The translations under genes and the position numbers were made by a program. DNA of 64,000 nt from NCBI RefSeq assembly GCF_010499265.1, contig NZ_JAAGSC010000039.1, positions 171,559 to 235,558 of the forward strand, written 5' to 3'. Source of the stretch: Wenzhouxiangella limi (lineage in GTDB: Bacteria > Pseudomonadota > Gammaproteobacteria > Xanthomonadales > Wenzhouxiangellaceae). Shown piece after piece: positions 47,356 to 55,757 of this stretch; the first letter of the stretch is position 1, and each line of letters starts with the position of its first letter. The notes beneath the pieces are model-generated. The model saw only the letters and a program-made list of their open reading frames with translations. It did no database searches and was not told the DNA's origin.

Positions 47356-47361
47356 TATACT
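47356..47361 (+). promoter_or_regulatory. candidate -10 element of the GGDEF gene
   Basis: TATACT (47356-47361) lies 28 bp before ATG 47390 in the 112 bp divergent gap. No good -35 is present at 16-18 bp. The opposite strand shows only a weak TTGAGA/TATCGA pair for the transporter. Confidence 0.35.
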
Positions 47362-47389
47362 GAGGTTGAAGCCGCACGGGAGCGACTCT

Positions 47390-49924
47390 ATGGGCAACCC
47401 CGTCCACAGGAGTCCCGGGTCGGTCAGCAAGTCGCTGGCCAGCTGGCTTTTTTTCTCGGTTTTTCTGTTCATGACCTCGGTGCTGGCGGCCGGCGGGCTT
47501 CCGATGCTCGTGCCGGGCCACGATGACCCGGCCGAATCGTCGATCAACGTGCTCGAGCATGCGGAATTCCTGCGGGATCCGTCGGGTCGTCTCGGGGTCG
47601 ACCAGGTCACTGCCCTGGCCGAGGCCGGCACTGCGTTCGCGCCGCTGGAAAGCGACCATCTGCGCAAGGGTTTCAGTTCCGATGTGTTCTGGCTGAATTT
47701 CAGCCTGACCCGGAATGACCCCGAAACCGAACGCCTGTTCCTGGTGGCCTGGCCCCCGTTCATTGACCGTATCGATCTGTTTACCGAGGTGAACGGCGCC
47801 TACCGGCGCGTGCAGCAAGCCGGGGATCACGTGCCGGTCGGCGAGCGCGCCATGCCGGTTCCGGAGACCGTGTTTCCGGTTGTCGTTGGCCCCGATCCGG
47901 TGTCCTACCTGCTGAGAGTAGAAACGCGCTCGGTGGTCAGTCTTTCGCTCGAGCTCAAGAACGAGGAACGGCTGGTCGGTGAGGGGGTTGCGCGCTGGAT
48001 TCGCCACGGCGTGTTCCTGGGCATGAGCCTGACGGCGATGCTGCTGGCTGTTCTAGCCGCGATCTGGCTGCGCCAGAGCGTGTTCGTGATCGCCGCGGCC
48101 TATCTGTTTTGTTTTTTCGGCTTCCAGTTTCTGGTCAACGGCAATGATCAGCTTTTCCTGTACCCGGATCGGCCGTGGCTGAGCGACAGACTGCTTGGCG
48201 CCTTCACCTGTGCGGCCGCGGGGCTGATGGCCTGGTTCGTGACCAGTTACCTGGAATCGGAAACGCATTTCCCGCGCCTGACAAAAGTGTTACAGGGCCT
48301 GGCGGTGGTCACGGGAGTTGGTGTGGTCATTTCGCTGTTCGGGGGCTATCACCTGATCGCGCCGGGCGTGCTGGCGCTGATCTTTTTGATCCTCGTCGCC
48401 ATGCTGGGGCTGTTTGTCGGCATGATCCCGCAGGCCAGGGTGCGGGCGCTGGCGATGCTGGTGATGTTCCTGCCGGCCATGGCTGCGGCGTTTTTTCAGA
48501 TCCTCCACAGTACCGGCTGGCTGGGCAGCAGCCTCCAGGCCTGTCAGTTGTGGGATATGGCGGCGCTGGCGCAGATGCCGTTTGCGGCCGTTGCCATCCT
48601 GATCCGGGTGAGCGAAGCGCAGCAGGGCCTGGCCCGCGCGGCCGGATACCGATTGCTGGTCGAAAATCAGGTCGACCTGGTGGTGAAGGTCGACCCGGAC
48701 GGCCGTTTCCAGTTCGTCAGCCGGAGCTACTGCGAGACCTTTGGCAAGAGCGCCGAGGAATTGATTGGTTCGAAGTTTGCCCCGCTGGTCCACGAAGAGG
48801 ATGTCGAGGCCACGCTGAAGGCCTTCCGGGCCACCCTGGCCCCGCCGTTTGTCAGCTACGTCGAGCAGCGTGCCTGGACCGTCAAGGGCTGGCGCTGGCT
48901 GGGGTGGTCGGATACTGCGGTGCTGGACGACGCCGGCCGGCCTGAGGCCGTGATCGGCGTTGGCCGCGACGTCACCGACCGGGTCAAGGCCGAAAATGCG
49001 CTGAGCCGTTCTCGCCGGCAGCTGGAAATGGCGCTCGACGTGGCCCGGATCGGCTGCTACTCGATCGACACGAAAAGCGGAACGATCACGGCCGATGAGC
49101 GCTGCGTGACCCTCCTGGGCCATGACCCGGACAACTTCAGTCTGGACTGGCCGGCCTGGAAAGCCCTGCTGCATCCGGATGATCGGGAGCGGGTCATCCA
49201 TCTGACCGAAGCGCGCATTCTCGCGCAGGGTGAGGCAATGGAGATGGAATACCGCATCCGCCACCGCGACGGAGGCTGGCGATGGTGGCTGGATCGGGTG
49301 ACGAGTGCCAATGCCGTCGACGAAAAGCACCGGATGCTCGGGCTGGTTCAGGACATTACTGAGCGCAAGCGGGCCTTGCAACAGCTCGAATTCCTGGTTC
49401 GGCACGACGAGTTGACCGGTTTGTTCAATCGGCGTGGAATCGCCCAGATCGCCCGGCACCAGCTGGCCCAGGCCCACCGCGCCGGCTTGCCGTGCTGTTT
49501 TGCCATTGCCGATCTCGATCGATTCAAGCGCGTCAATGACACCTGGGGACACGAGGTCGGTGACCGCGTGCTGAAACATGTTGCCGAGTGCCTGCGCACG
49601 GCAATTCGGAGCGGCGACTGGGTCGGCCGGTGGGGCGGAGAGGAGTTTTTGCTGGTGCTTCCGCAGACCCCGCTGGAGGAAGCCCGTGAGGCATTGGAGC
49701 GGGTTCGCCAGGCCGTGGCTGATGCCGTGCTCGAAGTCGACGGCGCGGAGCTGGCCATGACGATCAGTATCGGCGTTGCCGCGGCCGGACCGGTCGATCT
49801 GGCACCGGACTCAGTGATTGTGCGCGCTGACGCCAGTCTGTACGCGGCCAAGCAGGGGGGGCGGAACCAGGTGGTGGCCGACTATCCGGCCAGGCTGGCC
49901 GGATCCACGGTGCCGGCGGACTGA
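47390..49924 (+). CDS. 7TM-DISM sensor diguanylate cyclase with two PAS domains
   Basis: Membrane-bound c-di-GMP synthase of 844 aa from ATG 47390 (GGGAG 8 bp upstream). Order: signal/anchor (about 18-38), periplasmic DISM-type sensory domain (about 45-180), seven-helix DISM membrane domain (about 200-400), PAS 1 (about 420-535), PAS 2 with PAC (about 545-665) and a GGDEF domain (about 675-835). The active site is GGEEF at 749-753, and RSGD at 740-743 is a correctly spaced RxxD inhibitory site, so it should be active and feedback-inhibited. Its end overlaps the convergent EAL gene by 43 bp. Confidence 0.92.
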   Translation: MGNPVHRSPGSVSKSLASWLFFSVFLFMTSVLAAGGLPMLVPGHDDPAESSINVLEHAEFLRDPSGRLGVDQVTALAEAGTAFAPLESDHLRKGFSSDVFWLNFSLTRNDPETERLFLVAWPPFIDRIDLFTEVNGAYRRVQQAGDHVPVGERAMPVPETVFPVVVGPDPVSYLLRVETRSVVSLSLELKNEERLVGEGVARWIRHGVFLGMSLTAMLLAVLAAIWLRQSVFVIAAAYLFCFFGFQFLVNGNDQLFLYPDRPWLSDRLLGAFTCAAAGLMAWFVTSYLESETHFPRLTKVLQGLAVVTGVGVVISLFGGYHLIAPGVLALIFLILVAMLGLFVGMIPQARVRALAMLVMFLPAMAAAFFQILHSTGWLGSSLQACQLWDMAALAQMPFAAVAILIRVSEAQQGLARAAGYRLLVENQVDLVVKVDPDGRFQFVSRSYCETFGKSAEELIGSKFAPLVHEEDVEATLKAFRATLAPPFVSYVEQRAWTVKGWRWLGWSDTAVLDDAGRPEAVIGVGRDVTDRVKAENALSRSRRQLEMALDVARIGCYSIDTKSGTITADERCVTLLGHDPDNFSLDWPAWKALLHPDDRERVIHLTEARILAQGEAMEMEYRIRHRDGGWRWWLDRVTSANAVDEKHRMLGLVQDITERKRALQQLEFLVRHDELTGLFNRRGIAQIARHQLAQAHRAGLPCCFAIADLDRFKRVNDTWGHEVGDRVLKHVAECLRTAIRSGDWVGRWGGEEFLLVLPQTPLEEAREALERVRQAVADAVLEVDGAELAMTISIGVAAAGPVDLAPDSVIVRADASLYAAKQGGRNQVVADYPARLAGSTVPAD

Positions 49925-50646
49925 AAAGCCGGGCGGGCGAACAGGTAACCCTGGAACAGGTCCACCCCCAGCGCGCGCAGGACATCACGCTCGGCCATGG
50001 TTTCGACCCCCTCGGCGATGACCTCGCTGCCCAGATCCCGGCAAAGTCGGATCATATGTTCGACGATCTTGCGCTGTGCCGGGTTCTGGTCGATCGCCCG
50101 TATCAGCGCCATGTCCAGCTTGACCAGGTCGGGTATGAACTCCGACAGCAGGTTCAGCCCCGCATAACCCTCTCCGAAATCGTCGATGGCGGTGCGAAAA
50201 CCGCGCTGCTTGTAGTAGTCGAGGATGTTGCGCAGATGTGCGCGGTCCGGGATGGCGTCGGTCTCGGTGACCTCGAAGATGATCTTGTCGAGCGGAAAGT
50301 CGAACTCGGCCGCGGCCTGCAAGGTGCGCTGAATGCAGGTTTCGGCCTGGTAGACGGCATTGGGCATGAAGTTGATGCTGATATTGGTCGCGATGCCAAT
50401 GCGCGCGGCTTCTTCGATGGCCTTGACCCGACAGGTCTGATCAAACAGGTAGAGGTTATCGTCGGTAACGTGCGAGAACACCTCGCCTGCCGATTCACCG
50501 CTGGCGCCGCGAACCAGCGCTTCGTGGGCAAAAATCTCTCCGGTGGACAATTTCACGATGGGCTGGAACGCCATCGACAGGCTGATGGGAAACGGAGGTG
50601 CATCGATGCAGCGGGCGCATCCAGCGGCAGCTTTTTTTCTGATCAT
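49882..50646 (-). CDS. stand-alone EAL-domain c-di-GMP phosphodiesterase
   Basis: A 254 aa protein made of one EAL domain after a short CARC-containing N-terminus. Catalytic residues are present: EALVR, NISINFMPN, FEVTETD, AIDDFGEGYAG, KLDMALIRAID and EGVET. It belongs to the single-domain family with the N-terminal cysteines and PPFPISLSMAFQPIV. Start ATG 50646 is preceded by a pyrimidine-rich stretch with no Shine-Dalgarno. A TATACT (complement of 50686-50691) may be its -10. It faces the GGDEF gene tail to tail. Confidence 0.93.
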   Translation of the reverse strand: MIRKKAAAGCARCIDAPPFPISLSMAFQPIVKLSTGEIFAHEALVRGASGESAGEVFSHVTDDNLYLFDQTCRVKAIEEAARIGIATNISINFMPNAVYQAETCIQRTLQAAAEFDFPLDKIIFEVTETDAIPDRAHLRNILDYYKQRGFRTAIDDFGEGYAGLNLLSEFIPDLVKLDMALIRAIDQNPAQRKIVEHMIRLCRDLGSEVIAEGVETMAERDVLRALGVDLFQGYLFARPAFQSAGTVDPASLAG

Positions 50647-50789
50647 GGAGGGGAGAATTTAAAAAAATTAACAGTTGGGGGCGGAAGTATACCCATGGGG
50701 GTGTTGGCAAGGCCGGTTCGGGCTTGCATTGCCTGTTATGGTGTTTGAGAACGGCTTTGGGGAGGGCATTTTCGAAACGGAATCCGGAC

Positions 50790-51302
50790 ATGGCGGAGAG
50801 AAGCGGACAGAAAACCATTCGCAGGGTGGCAGCGGTGCTGATTTTGCTGATGGGATTGGCGCTGGTCCAGGATCGGGTGCGCCTGCTGCTCGCTGGGCAG
50901 CAAAGCCACGATTGGCCGACCGTTACAGGCGAGGTTGTCGACGCTACGGTGACGGCGCTGGCCGGCACACAGGTCGGGCTCGGCTGGCGCGTCCAGATTT
51001 CCTACGACTACGAGGTCGACGACCGCAGCTTCACGGGCAGTCGGCTGCGCTTCAGTCGGCGCCTCGGCGGCAGAACCAGAGATCAGGCTGAACAGGCTGT
51101 GGTCAGCTATGTGCCAGGCGGTCCGATCGAGGTCCATTACGACCCCGAGCAACCGGCCCGATCAGTGATCGTGCCCGGCCCGGACCGCCGCGCCTGGTTC
51201 GGACTGATCGTCGGTCTCGGTCTGGCCGCGATCGCGGTCACGTTCTGGACCGTACCCACTCGAAGCAATCCATCGTCAAATGCCGGGGGTCGCAAGCGCT
51301 GA
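50790..51302 (+). CDS. DUF3592 membrane protein
   Basis: Function unknown. The 170 aa product from ATG 50790 has two hydrophobic segments (about 12-30 and 140-158) flanking an exported beta-rich region with WPTVTGEVVDATV, ISYDYEVDDRSFTGSRLRF and VSYVPGGPIEVHYDPEQP, the DUF3592 signature. It stands alone between the EAL gene (divergent, 143 bp gap without a clear promoter) and pspF (convergent, 8 bp). Confidence 0.78.
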   Translation: MAERSGQKTIRRVAAVLILLMGLALVQDRVRLLLAGQQSHDWPTVTGEVVDATVTALAGTQVGLGWRVQISYDYEVDDRSFTGSRLRFSRRLGGRTRDQAEQAVVSYVPGGPIEVHYDPEQPARSVIVPGPDRRAWFGLIVGLGLAAIAVTFWTVPTRSNPSSNAGGRKR

Positions 51303-51310
51303 TCGGGGGC

Positions 51311-52312
51311 TTATCGCCCGGCCAGGTCGTGCTTGCGCAGAATGCCGCGCAGCTGGTCGTAGCTCAGCCCGAGCAGGTCCGCTGCCTTGCCCTGATGGCC
51401 TGCGCTCACCGCCAGCGCCCGCTCCGCCAGCGCTTTTTCCTGCTGCTTGAGGTAGGCGCGAAGATCCACGGGGGCCGCGCCCGGATCCGGGATGGCGGCG
51501 CCGGCGGACGCCGTTGAACGCCCGCTGACGGGCCGCCAGGGTGAATCAAACGGGTCCAGCGCCAGTTCGGTGACCGGTTCTTCGATTGCCTCGTGCCGAT
51601 AGACGGCGCGTTCGATCACGTTTTTCAGCTCGCGGATGTTGCCGGGCCAGTCGTGCTCGAGCAGCCGCTCTACCACCGCCGGACTGAAGCCGGCAAACAG
51701 TTCCCGCCCCAGTTCGCGCGTGATGCGCATGGCGAAGGCTTCGGCCATGGGCAGGATGTCTTCGCGTCGGGCGCGCAGCGGCGGCAGGGTGATCACGTCG
51801 AAGGCCAGCCGATCGAGCAGATCCGAGCGAAAGCGACCGCGTGAGGCCAGCTCCGGCAGATCGATATTGGCCGCACCGATCAGCCGTACGTCCACGCTAC
51901 GGGTGTGCGAAGAGCCCAGCCGCTCGAACTGCCCGTACTCGATCACGCGCAGGATTTTCTCCTGCACCGCCGGCGTCGTGCTGGCCAGCTCGTCCAGAAA
52001 CAGGCTGCCGCCGTCGGCGGCCTCGAAGCGGCCGAGGCGGCTTCGGCTGGCGTCGGTGTAGGCGCCGGCTTCGTGTCCGAACAGCTCCGATTCCAGCAGA
52101 CTGTCGCTGATCGCGGCGCAGTTGAGCTTGATCAGCGGCTGGTCCCAGCGCGGAGAGAGGTAGTGCAGGCGCTCGGCGATCAGCTCCTTGCCGGTGCCGC
52201 GTTCGCCGACGACCAGGATCGGCCGGTTCATGGCCGCGGCCTTCGAAACCCGCTCCAGTACTTCCAGGAAGGCGGGCGACTCTCCGATCATGGGCTGCTC
52301 GTCGCGCGTCAT
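51311..52312 (-). CDS. PspF-like sigma54 enhancer-binding activator with altered GAFTGA loop
   Basis: AAA+ activator without a receiver domain, 333 aa from ATG 52312, aligning residue for residue with the start of E. coli PspF. It has Walker A GERGTGKE (36-43), Walker B GGSLFLDEL, the arginine-finger region FRSDLLDRLAFDV, and a Fis-type DNA-binding helix pair at the end (QGKAADLLGLSYDQLRGILR). The sigma54-contacting loop reads GAYTDA at 83-88 instead of GAFTGA; F85Y is conservative, G87D is not. No pspA, pspB or pspC is in the window. Divergent from radA with only 18 bp between starts. Confidence 0.85.
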   Translation of the reverse strand: MTRDEQPMIGESPAFLEVLERVSKAAAMNRPILVVGERGTGKELIAERLHYLSPRWDQPLIKLNCAAISDSLLESELFGHEAGAYTDASRSRLGRFEAADGGSLFLDELASTTPAVQEKILRVIEYGQFERLGSSHTRSVDVRLIGAANIDLPELASRGRFRSDLLDRLAFDVITLPPLRARREDILPMAEAFAMRITRELGRELFAGFSPAVVERLLEHDWPGNIRELKNVIERAVYRHEAIEEPVTELALDPFDSPWRPVSGRSTASAGAAIPDPGAAPVDLRAYLKQQEKALAERALAVSAGHQGKAADLLGLSYDQLRGILRKHDLAGR

Positions 52313-52330
52313 GGGCCTAAAATACCGCAA

Positions 52331-53695
52331 ATGGGCAAACCCAAGACGACTTACATCTGCCGCGAATGCGGCGCCAGTTTTCCCAAGTGGTCAGGACAGT
52401 GCGCCGACTGCGGCGCCTGGAACTCGCTCGAGGAGACGGCCTCGCCATCGGCCGCGCGCACCGGTCCCGGGCAGCGCGGCAATTGGACCGGCACGGCCTC
52501 GGCCGAGGTGACCAGCCTGGCCGATGTCCGGCCCGAGGACTCGAGTCAGCGCCTGGGCTCGGGCCTGAGCGAACTCGACCGCGTTCTCGGCGGCGGCCTG
52601 GTGCCGGGCTCGGTGGTCCTGCTGGGCGGCGATCCGGGGATCGGAAAGTCGACCCTGCTGCTGCAGGCGCAGGCGGCGCTGGCCTCCGAGCACGGCAGCC
52701 TGTACGTCACCGGCGAGGAGTCGGCCGCCCAGGTGGCGATGCGGGCCCGGCGGCTGGACCTGGACCCCTCACGACTCCGCTGTCTGACCGAAACCCGGCT
52801 GGAGGTCATCCTGGCCACGGCCGCCAGTCACAAGCCCGCTTTTCTGGTGGTCGACTCTATCCAGACCCTGTGGACAGAGGCCCTTCAGTCTGCGCCCGGC
52901 GCGGTGGCCCAGGTGCGCGAATGCGCCGCCCGGCTGGTGCAGTTCGCCAAGCAGACCGGCTGCGCGGTGGTCCTGGTAGGCCACGTCACCAAGGAGGGCG
53001 CGCTGGCCGGCCCCAGGGTGCTTGAACACATGGTCGACGCGGTGCTGTATTTCGAGTCGGACTCCGGCAGTCGCTACCGCCTGATCCGGGCGGTCAAAAA
53101 CCGCTTTGGCGCGGCCAACGAGCTGGGCGTGTTCGCCATGACCGGGCAGGGCCTGAAGCCGATCGCCAATCCGTCGGCGATCTTTCTTTCGGGTGCCGAA
53201 ACCCCCTCGCCCGGCAGCTGTGTGCTGGTCACCCGCGAGGGCACTCGCCCGCTGATGGTCGAAGTCCAGGCCCTGGTGGCGCCGTCGACCCTGTCCAATC
53301 CGCGCCGGGTGGCCGTGGGCATCGATCCGAACCGGCTGGCGCTGCTGCTGGCGGTCATGAATCGCCACGCCGGTATCCAGATCGGCGACCAGGACGTGTT
53401 CGTCAACGTCGCCGGAGGCATCCGGGTCAGCGAAACGGCCAGCGACCTGGCCATCGCCCTGGCGTTGAAGTCCTCGCTGCGCGAAAGTCCGTTGCCCAAG
53501 GGACTGGTTGCCTTTGGCGAAATTGGCCTGGCCGGCGAACTGCGCCCGGTCTACAACGGCGAGGAGCGCCTGCGCGAGGCAGCCGGTCAGGGCTTTACCG
53601 AGGCCCTGGTGCCGGAAGGCAACCTCAAGGGCGTGCGGGCTCGCATCACCGCGCGCGGCTTCAGGACCCTGGCCGAGGCGCTGGCCGCCGTTTGA
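52331..53695 (+). CDS. radA: DNA repair protein RadA
   Basis: Branch-migrating helicase-like ATPase aiding RecA. The 454 aa product has an N-terminal C4 zinc finger (CRECGASFPKWSGQCADC), a RecA-like core with Walker A GGDPGIGKSTLLLQ, the RadA-specific KNRFG motif (in AVKNRFGAANELG), and a C-terminal Lon-protease-like domain (about 275-454, VALALKSSLRESPLPKG). ATG 52331 starts 18 bp from the divergent pspF-like gene. Confidence 0.97.
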   Translation: MGKPKTTYICRECGASFPKWSGQCADCGAWNSLEETASPSAARTGPGQRGNWTGTASAEVTSLADVRPEDSSQRLGSGLSELDRVLGGGLVPGSVVLLGGDPGIGKSTLLLQAQAALASEHGSLYVTGEESAAQVAMRARRLDLDPSRLRCLTETRLEVILATAASHKPAFLVVDSIQTLWTEALQSAPGAVAQVRECAARLVQFAKQTGCAVVLVGHVTKEGALAGPRVLEHMVDAVLYFESDSGSRYRLIRAVKNRFGAANELGVFAMTGQGLKPIANPSAIFLSGAETPSPGSCVLVTREGTRPLMVEVQALVAPSTLSNPRRVAVGIDPNRLALLLAVMNRHAGIQIGDQDVFVNVAGGIRVSETASDLAIALALKSSLRESPLPKGLVAFGEIGLAGELRPVYNGEERLREAAGQGFTEALVPEGNLKGVRARITARGFRTLAEALAAV

Positions 53696-53757
53696 GGCGT
53701 TACACTATTCAGCTGCGATTCAAGCATGGCCCCGCAGGCTGGAATACCAGTCGAACA

Positions 53758-53772
53758 GGCGGCGTTGCCGCC
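53758..53772 (+). repeat. short perfect hairpin before the YdbL-like gene
   Basis: GGCGGC (53758-53763) and GCCGCC (53767-53772) form a 6-bp stem with loop GTT in the 98 bp gap after radA. No T-run follows; it could be a weak terminator for radA or a leader element. No clear promoter is seen in the gap. Confidence 0.35.
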
Positions 53773-53793
53773 GAGCCACAGGAGCACGAACAG

Positions 53794-54390
53794 ATGACGC
53801 GATCGATTTCCCTGCTGATGATTGGGCTGGTCATGACTTTGGCGGCCTGCGTGACGATCAACGTTTATTTTCCGGAGGCGGCCGCCGAGCAGGCCGCGGA
53901 TCGCTTCATCCAGGATGTGCTGGGCGAAGACGGGCGGCCGCGGTCGAACGGCGAGCCGGCGACCGGCACTGAGCCCCCTGAAGCGACCGGCTTTCGATTG
54001 TCCGATCTGTTCGTGGCCCGCGCCTACGCCCAGAGTCCGAACATCGACATCGATACGCCGCAGGTGCAGACGATCAAGCAGCGCATGGCCGAGCGCCACC
54101 GCCAGCACCTGGCCGACTGGTACGAGGCCGGCGCCATCGGCCTGTCCAACAACGGCCTGGTCGAAATCCGCGACCGCAGCGCCATTGGCCTGGGCGAGCG
54201 CCGCAATCTGGAGCGGGTCGTGGCCGAGGAAAATGCCGATCGCCGGGCGGTCTATCGGGAGATTGCCGTTGCCAACGGTCATCCGGAATGGGAAGACGAG
54301 ATTCGCCAGACCTTTGCCCGCCAGTGGATCGCCAATGCCCGCGAGGGCTGGATTTACCAGCAGCCCGACGGCAACTGGACGCGCAAGTAG
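53794..54390 (+). CDS. YdbL-like DUF1318 lipoprotein
   Basis: Envelope lipoprotein of 198 aa, start ATG 53794 after AGGAG. The lipobox is LAAC (Cys19), followed by VTINVYFPEAAAEQAADRFI, typical of YdbL-like proteins, a variable linker (about 45-85), and the conserved DUF1318 region (about 88-198: GLVEIRDRSAIGLGERRNL, AEENADRRAVYREIA, ending GWIYQQPDGNWTRK). YdbL works with the AsmA-like YdbH and YnbE in outer-membrane lipid transport; those partners are not in this window. Confidence 0.85.
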   Translation: MTRSISLLMIGLVMTLAACVTINVYFPEAAAEQAADRFIQDVLGEDGRPRSNGEPATGTEPPEATGFRLSDLFVARAYAQSPNIDIDTPQVQTIKQRMAERHRQHLADWYEAGAIGLSNNGLVEIRDRSAIGLGERRNLERVVAEENADRRAVYREIAVANGHPEWEDEIRQTFARQWIANAREGWIYQQPDGNWTRK

Positions 54391-54428
54391 GCTGCCCGGT
54401 CATATCCGTCCCGGTTTTTCTCTGAGCC

Positions 54429-55757
54429 ATGGGTAGAAGACACCGCCGCAAGCTGCCGGCCGAGCCGGTTGTTGCCGAAATCACTGATCTGGGTCACGAC
54501 GGGCGCGGTGTCGGCCGGATCGAGGAAAAGGCAATCTTCATCCACGGCGCGCTGCCCGGGGAAACCGTTCGGGCTCGCGTCATCGCGCGTAACCGGCGCT
54601 ACGACGAAGCCCTGTGCACCGAGGTGATCGAGCCGTCGCCGGATCGGGTGGAGCCGGACTGCCCCTGGTTCGAGCAGTGCGGCGGCTGCGCGCTGCAGCA
54701 TCTGGCCCACGATGCCCAGCTCACGTTCAAGCACAAGCGGCTGGTCGACAATCTGACCCGGATCGGCGAAGTCGAACCCGACGAGTGGCTGTCACCGCTG
54801 TCGGCCGAGCCCTGGTTTTATCGCCGGCGCAGTCGCCTGAGCGCTCGCCTGGTGCGGGGCAAGGGCCGGGTGCTGGTCGGTTTTCGGGAAAAGCAGGGGC
54901 GTTTCGTGGCCGATGTCGGCTACTGCCGGGTGCTGCACCCGGATTTCAGCCATCGTCTGTCCAGCCTGTCGGCGCTGCTCGGAAGCCTGAGCGTCGCCGA
55001 CGCGGTACCGCAAATCGAAACCGCCAGCGGTGATGACGGTTCGGCCATCGTGATTCGCCACCTGCGCGAGCTGAGCAGCGAAGACCTGATGCTGCTCAAG
55101 CGCTGGTCGGACGAGCAGGGCATCGCCGTTTATCTTCAGCCCAAGGGTCCGGATACCGTCCATCGGCTGTGGCCTGAACAGCATGCCCTGCAGTATCGAC
55201 TGCCCGCTTTCGACCTGACACTGGATTTCCACCCGCAGCATTTCATCCAGGTCAACGCCCCCCTGAACGCCCTGCTGATCGAACGGGCGCTGGCGCTGCT
55301 GGCACCCGGGCCGGAAGAAAGCGTGCTGGACCTGTTTTGCGGCCTGGGCAATTTCACGCTCCCGCTCGCTCGTCGGGCCGGAGCGGTCACCGGCGTCGAA
55401 GGCGCCGAGGAACTGATCCAGGCGGCACGGTCCAACGCCCGCGCCAACGGAGTGGACAACGTGGAATTCGATGTCGCCGACCTGGCGGCCGATGTGTCGA
55501 GCCGGCCATGGTACCGACGGGGTTTCGATGCTGCACTGATCGATCCCCCTCGCTCGGGCGCTTTGGAGATTTTGCCGGTGGTGGCCGGTTGCGGTGCCCG
55601 GCGGCTGGTCTACGTTTCGTGCAACCCGGCCACCCTGGCCCGAGACGCCGGGGAGCTGGTCAGGCGCCACGGGTTTCGCCTGAAAAGCGCCGGCATCGCG
55701 GACATGTTCCCGCACACCGCGCACGTGGAATCCATCGCGCTGTTTGAGCGACCATGA
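54429..55757 (+). CDS. rlmD: 23S rRNA (uracil-1939-C5)-methyltransferase RlmD
   Basis: SAM-dependent 5-methyluridine methyltransferase. The 442 aa protein has a TRAM domain (about 8-70), the 4Fe-4S cysteines (CPWFEQCGGCALQH and later GYCRVLHP), the SAM motif VLDLFCGLGNFTLPLAR, LIDPPRSGA and the catalytic cysteine in VYVSCNPATLARD. It starts 38 bp after the YdbL-like gene and overlaps nagZ by ATGA. Confidence 0.94.
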   Translation: MGRRHRRKLPAEPVVAEITDLGHDGRGVGRIEEKAIFIHGALPGETVRARVIARNRRYDEALCTEVIEPSPDRVEPDCPWFEQCGGCALQHLAHDAQLTFKHKRLVDNLTRIGEVEPDEWLSPLSAEPWFYRRRSRLSARLVRGKGRVLVGFREKQGRFVADVGYCRVLHPDFSHRLSSLSALLGSLSVADAVPQIETASGDDGSAIVIRHLRELSSEDLMLLKRWSDEQGIAVYLQPKGPDTVHRLWPEQHALQYRLPAFDLTLDFHPQHFIQVNAPLNALLIERALALLAPGPEESVLDLFCGLGNFTLPLARRAGAVTGVEGAEELIQAARSNARANGVDNVEFDVADLAADVSSRPWYRRGFDAALIDPPRSGALEILPVVAGCGARRLVYVSCNPATLARDAGELVRRHGFRLKSAGIADMFPHTAHVESIALFERP

